Below are positions 61,301 through 64,000 of a DNA stretch of 64,000 bases, piece by piece. Under the pieces are notes generated by a model that had not been told where the DNA came from, did not search any database, and saw only the letters and a program-made list of their open reading frames with translations. This DNA comes from Bolinopsis microptera. Its lineage: Eukaryota > Ctenophora > Tentaculata > Lobata > Bolinopsidae. Made by a program: the position numbers and the translations under genes. The stretch spans positions 3,601,246 through 3,665,245 of the forward strand of contig NC_087081.1 of assembly GCF_026151205.1 (NCBI RefSeq). Direction: 5' to 3'. The stretch's first letter is position 1; each line of letters opens with the position of its first letter.

Positions 61301-63337
61301 ACGACATCATTGGGCCAACTGTCCTCAATTTTTCAATATCTCACTTTCATACTGACGTGACTGTGTTCCGGATGGTAACGAGAAAAGGATTATTATAATC
61401 AAGAAGTATTAACCTATATGTAACTGTAAGATCAGTAAAGAATTTTTGTTTTCATGTTATACTGCATTACTGATTCAATTATAACTGTATTACTTGACCA
61501 GTTTTTAACGGATTACTTGATCCAGTAAGTTATTAACACATTGAACTTATATAACTCAAATCATATTTATATTACCCACTTCTATTTACAAATTTGTACT
61601 TCGATTGACAATGACAAAGTTTTACTATCAAAATACAATTTTGTATTTATAAAAATGAGTAAGTGATTAATAAATTCCATTTATTTGTCTTCTTGAACAG
61701 GTTATAAGCAATAAAAACGTGCTGCGTCTGTACAGCAGCACAAGTGGTCCACAGTCAAACCAATATATAACCTTACGTTTACGGAGATACTGTAAAACAT
61801 AATATATGCAAATTATTAACACAAAATGAAGTGAATGAACGCAAATGAACGTAAAGAATGTGAATGATCGCAAGAATGAATTGTGTATGAATGCAGAATG
61901 AAGTGAATGAACGCAGAAATGAACACATACTGGCGGAAATTAAGTTTCAGGATACCAAATTTGACGACGCGATTTCCTGATCCATTGCAATCATTTTCGA
62001 CAAACTCTATACATGTGGTTATACAACACTGTTACACACTGTTACACCCTGTTACAACACTGGTTACACACTGTTACACACTGTTTACACACTGATCACC
62101 ACTGTTTCACCTGTTACAACACTGTTACAACACTTTTACCCACTGTTACACACTGTTACACACTGTTACAAACTGTTACACACTGTTACACACTGTTACT
62201 CACTGTTACACACTGTTACACACAGTTACTCTAAACGTTACATTACAAACAATGTTAACACACTGTTACACACTGTTTACACACGATACACACAATTACA
62301 TACTGAGGTACTGTTACAGTGTTAACAATTGCTAAAATCCCATAATGATACCTAAATGAATTCTGTTTCTTTAAACTCTGCGTTATCTTCCAAGAGGCCC
62401 AGAGAGATAACCAACAAAAACAAAAAACACGTGATATCCACTTAAAGGTCAGTTACATCGGTGAAACTTCTTAATAAGGGTTACGTATTGTCCTGTTTAC
62501 CATCTGCCCTCTGCGTCGTCCGAAGAGAACCAACAGTAGAGGAAGAAGGGGGAACTCCAACAAAGATAGATTGTAGAATTCTCACCCAGTCCATACCTCC
62601 TACGTACGGCCTTTTACCTGAAAAATCAAAACAAATTTACTGAAATGAAAAACAGTCGGGAAGATTTATTTACTTATTAAAACAAGCGATATATCTTGTG
62701 GGTGAGATAGTAAATGTAGTAATACATTAGTAGTAGTAAGGATACATTATACACTAAAATTATTATGTAGTAATGTTTACCTTACTTAAAACAGTTTTCG
62801 CAAAGGGTCATACGGATTTAATTAAACTTTCTTTAAATAGAACGGATAAAGGAATTAATTCCTTTATCCGCCATGTTCTGAATTCATGGGCAATGTATTG
62901 GATCACTTCCAGTAGCGCGCGATCGCCCTTCCGCGGCAAATGTATTGGATAACCTTACATCACACATCTTGAGGGCCTTTGTGAAGACCGAGACCGAGAC
63001 AAAACGCGATCAAACCCTCCTGAAATCGAGATGAAATTGTTTTTAAAAACAATTATCTACAAGGGGTCTTTATATAGCTCAGTACTGTTTGCCCGATTGA
63101 GGTAATTCCAGTTTGTATGCTTACCATCATCACCTATTCCGAGACTATGTTAAAATTCAAGAATTTTGGGTTCGCATCGGTTTGGCTAGATAAACTTTTA
63201 AAATAATGTAAACAGCTACAAACCTGCTAGGGAATGCCAATGTCTTTACTGTCAAGGTATTTGGAAAAACGAAAACCACAACGAACTATACAACGAGGAA
63301 GAGCCAAAGAAATTAGACCACTACTGTCAGCCGCCAT
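58366..63337 (-). CDS. Predicted 111-residue protein with mitochondrial-like N-terminus, unknown family
   Basis: Exons 63337-63250, 62617-62501, 58760-58688 and 58423-58366 join in phase on the minus strand, all with GT/AG. The start MAADSSGLISLALPRCIVRC followed by GFRFSKYLD is rich in Arg and aliphatic residues without acids after residue 4, like a transit peptide. Next come YVGGMDWVRILQSIFVGV and a Ser/Thr patch. Exon 3 reads SNNFVIPRTLKSEIQELLDE and VDF. The last exon gives YYINIHHQFFAAITCR and TGA. The ATG context is TGCATGG. The third intron (58424-58687) and second intron (58761-62500) contain a SINE and a plus-strand EF-hand gene. The final exon is the weakest call. Confidence 0.45.
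58602..58627. other. Perfect 11-bp hairpin with GCAA loop
   Basis: GAAACTCCACA, loop GCAA, TGTGGAGTTTC. The loop fits the stable GNRA class in RNA. It lies in the small intron between the last two exons of the minus-strand gene. Confidence 0.6.
59230..59430 (-). mobile_element. tRNA-derived SINE
   Basis: On the minus strand 59429-59365 reads like a tRNA head. A box-A-like CCAGCTCGTTGGG is followed about 30 bp later by a box-B-like TAGTTCGATGCCC. A body of 130 or more bp follows (GTGATAGTCGTGAAAACTCA ...). No CCA or full cloverleaf is evident, so this is a SINE rather than a tRNA gene. The tail end is not defined. Confidence 0.5.
59975..60125. repeat. Degenerate CAGTAATATT repeat
   Basis: About ten imperfect copies of TTCAGTAATAT/AGATCAGTAAT just upstream of the candidate EF-hand start codon. 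Confidence 0.7.
60205..61261 (+). CDS. EF-hand protein, partial model with one apparent frameshift
   Basis: Exon 60205-60289 starts AAAATGA and reads MTEEEQFYISIGSDNNDYDN then NKHLRDGL, with a GTCAGT donor. It joins in phase to 60920 (ATTCTGCAG), giving a canonical EF-hand calcium loop DKNNDGRLDYFE followed by F. The literal frame then stops at TGA 60991. Dropping one C in TTTCCTCAG would give a normal helix (LRSLRDISFDDVF) running to a GTGAGT donor at 61032. A terminal exon from 61166 (GGTTCACTGCAG) would follow. The reading of that last exon is uncertain. Loop ligands at positions 1, 3, 5, 7 (Arg, backbone), 9 and 12 fit calcium binding. It lies inside an intron of the minus-strand gene. 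Confidence 0.45.
62010..62310. repeat. 10-bp repeat (ACTGTTACAC), about 25 copies
   Basis: Degenerate tandem copies with insertions (GTTTACACACTG, CAACACTG). His/Thr/Tyr-rich ORFs over it are artefacts. Confidence 0.85.
62843..62870. other. Perfect 28-bp palindrome
   Basis: CGGATAAAGGAATT followed directly by its complement AATTCCTTTATCCG, with no loop. It lies in the first intron of the minus-strand gene at 62.6-63.2 kb. It could be a protein-binding site, a MITE core or chance. Confidence 0.6.
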
Positions 63338-63348
63338 GCACGCGTGAC

Positions 63349-64000
63349 CTGTAAATATTATGTAAATATGTAGTATATTATATAAATATTTAATATATTA
63401 TACAAATATTAATATATTATACAAAAATTTATACATTGACATTGGTGGGTCTGAATCTAAAAGAAAGTTAAGCCGACAATTTTTTGAGATGCGAAGCCTC
63501 TTCTTACTAAAACATCATTTGAAATACACAATCTCTATACTTCCCTTGTAGTCAGTTAAACTTAATGAATCTAGATTATTGTTGTATCTTCTCAATATTC
63601 TCCTATACCAGACTATCACACATCGGTATAACGGTTTAAATCATAAGCAACAAAGAAACTTAATAGTTTTACTAACCGGCAATGTCGAGGATGCCGAACG
63701 CAGAGAGTCATATCCCAGGGTTGACAGAAGGGATAAAGAACTCACCCGGGAGGTAGTATTTGATAGGTTGCATATTTCAGCTGCTTTTGCACGTGCAATT
63801 AAAAGCCAGAATTAAGTGATAATTAATTATGCAATATAACTTAAAAACTAAAAAATATGTGATAATAATTATGAAGCAGTTATAGAAGGTTTGAAAACCC
63901 ACCTTATCAAGGGAGAAATTAAGTATAAAGAATAATCTTGTGTCAACAATATTAAAATTAATTTCAGAGAAGCATTCGATTCATAAACATAATAACAAAA
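63349..64000. other. Upstream region of the minus-strand gene
   Basis: AT-rich sequence (ATATTAATATATTATACAAAT near 63370-63430). A minus-strand frame ending at a GTGAGT donor near 63750 (AAEICNLSNTTSR) and a plus-strand ORF at 63579-63815 overlap; neither is convincing. If the first is an exon, the gene starts further right. Confidence 0.3.

Noticed and set aside
62461-62643. Plus-strand 60-residue ORF
   Set aside because: Antisense to the minus-strand exon 62501-62617, which has both splice sites and matching phase.

Overview
The window looks like nuclear DNA of a metazoan, most likely a non-bilaterian or other marine invertebrate. I favour a cnidarian, but that is inference from the style of the retroelements and from TTAGGG-type interstitial repeats. 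It is AT-rich. Genes are split into short exons with canonical GT/AG borders. Nothing looks prokaryotic: there are no operons, Shine-Dalgarno sites or long clean ORFs. Most of the DNA is introns, mobile-element relics and tandem repeats.

Left part (1-10953): one large minus-strand gene runs from its start codon at 10953 to beyond the left edge. Twelve exons join in phase into at least 575 residues carrying an acidic linker and two C2 domains (MCTP/tricalbin-like). Its introns hold a 38-bp minisatellite, a 548-bp CT microsatellite, two hAT-type MITEs with perfect 8-bp target duplications, and a 96-bp duplication that creates a second, in-frame splice acceptor.

Middle (12-49 kb): almost entirely repeats. 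They include a 5.7-kb fold-back element whose arms are built of AGCG-type satellite, inverted 172-bp arrays around a 1.4-kb GGA tract, a broken Ulp1-type protease, several LINE fragments (ORF1, RNase H, reverse transcriptase, RT tail), a hAT MITE nested in a LINE, a 690-bp tandem duplication, a 2.7-kb TTAA-flanked palindromic piggyBac-like element with evenly spaced palindromes, and a 37-bp minisatellite. One small predicted minus-strand gene with a signal-peptide-like start lies at 37.6-38.2 kb.

Right part (50-64 kb): three gene models built from phase-compatible exons. They are a 95-residue plus-strand protein (50304-53692), a 111-residue minus-strand protein with a mitochondrial-like N-terminus (63337-58366), and a plus-strand EF-hand gene (60205-61261, one apparent frameshift) nested in an intron of the latter. 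Extra orphan exons lie at 56.8-57.8 kb, and a tRNA-related SINE lies at 59.4 kb. All of these models rest on splice signals and reading-frame continuity only. No transcript or database evidence was available.
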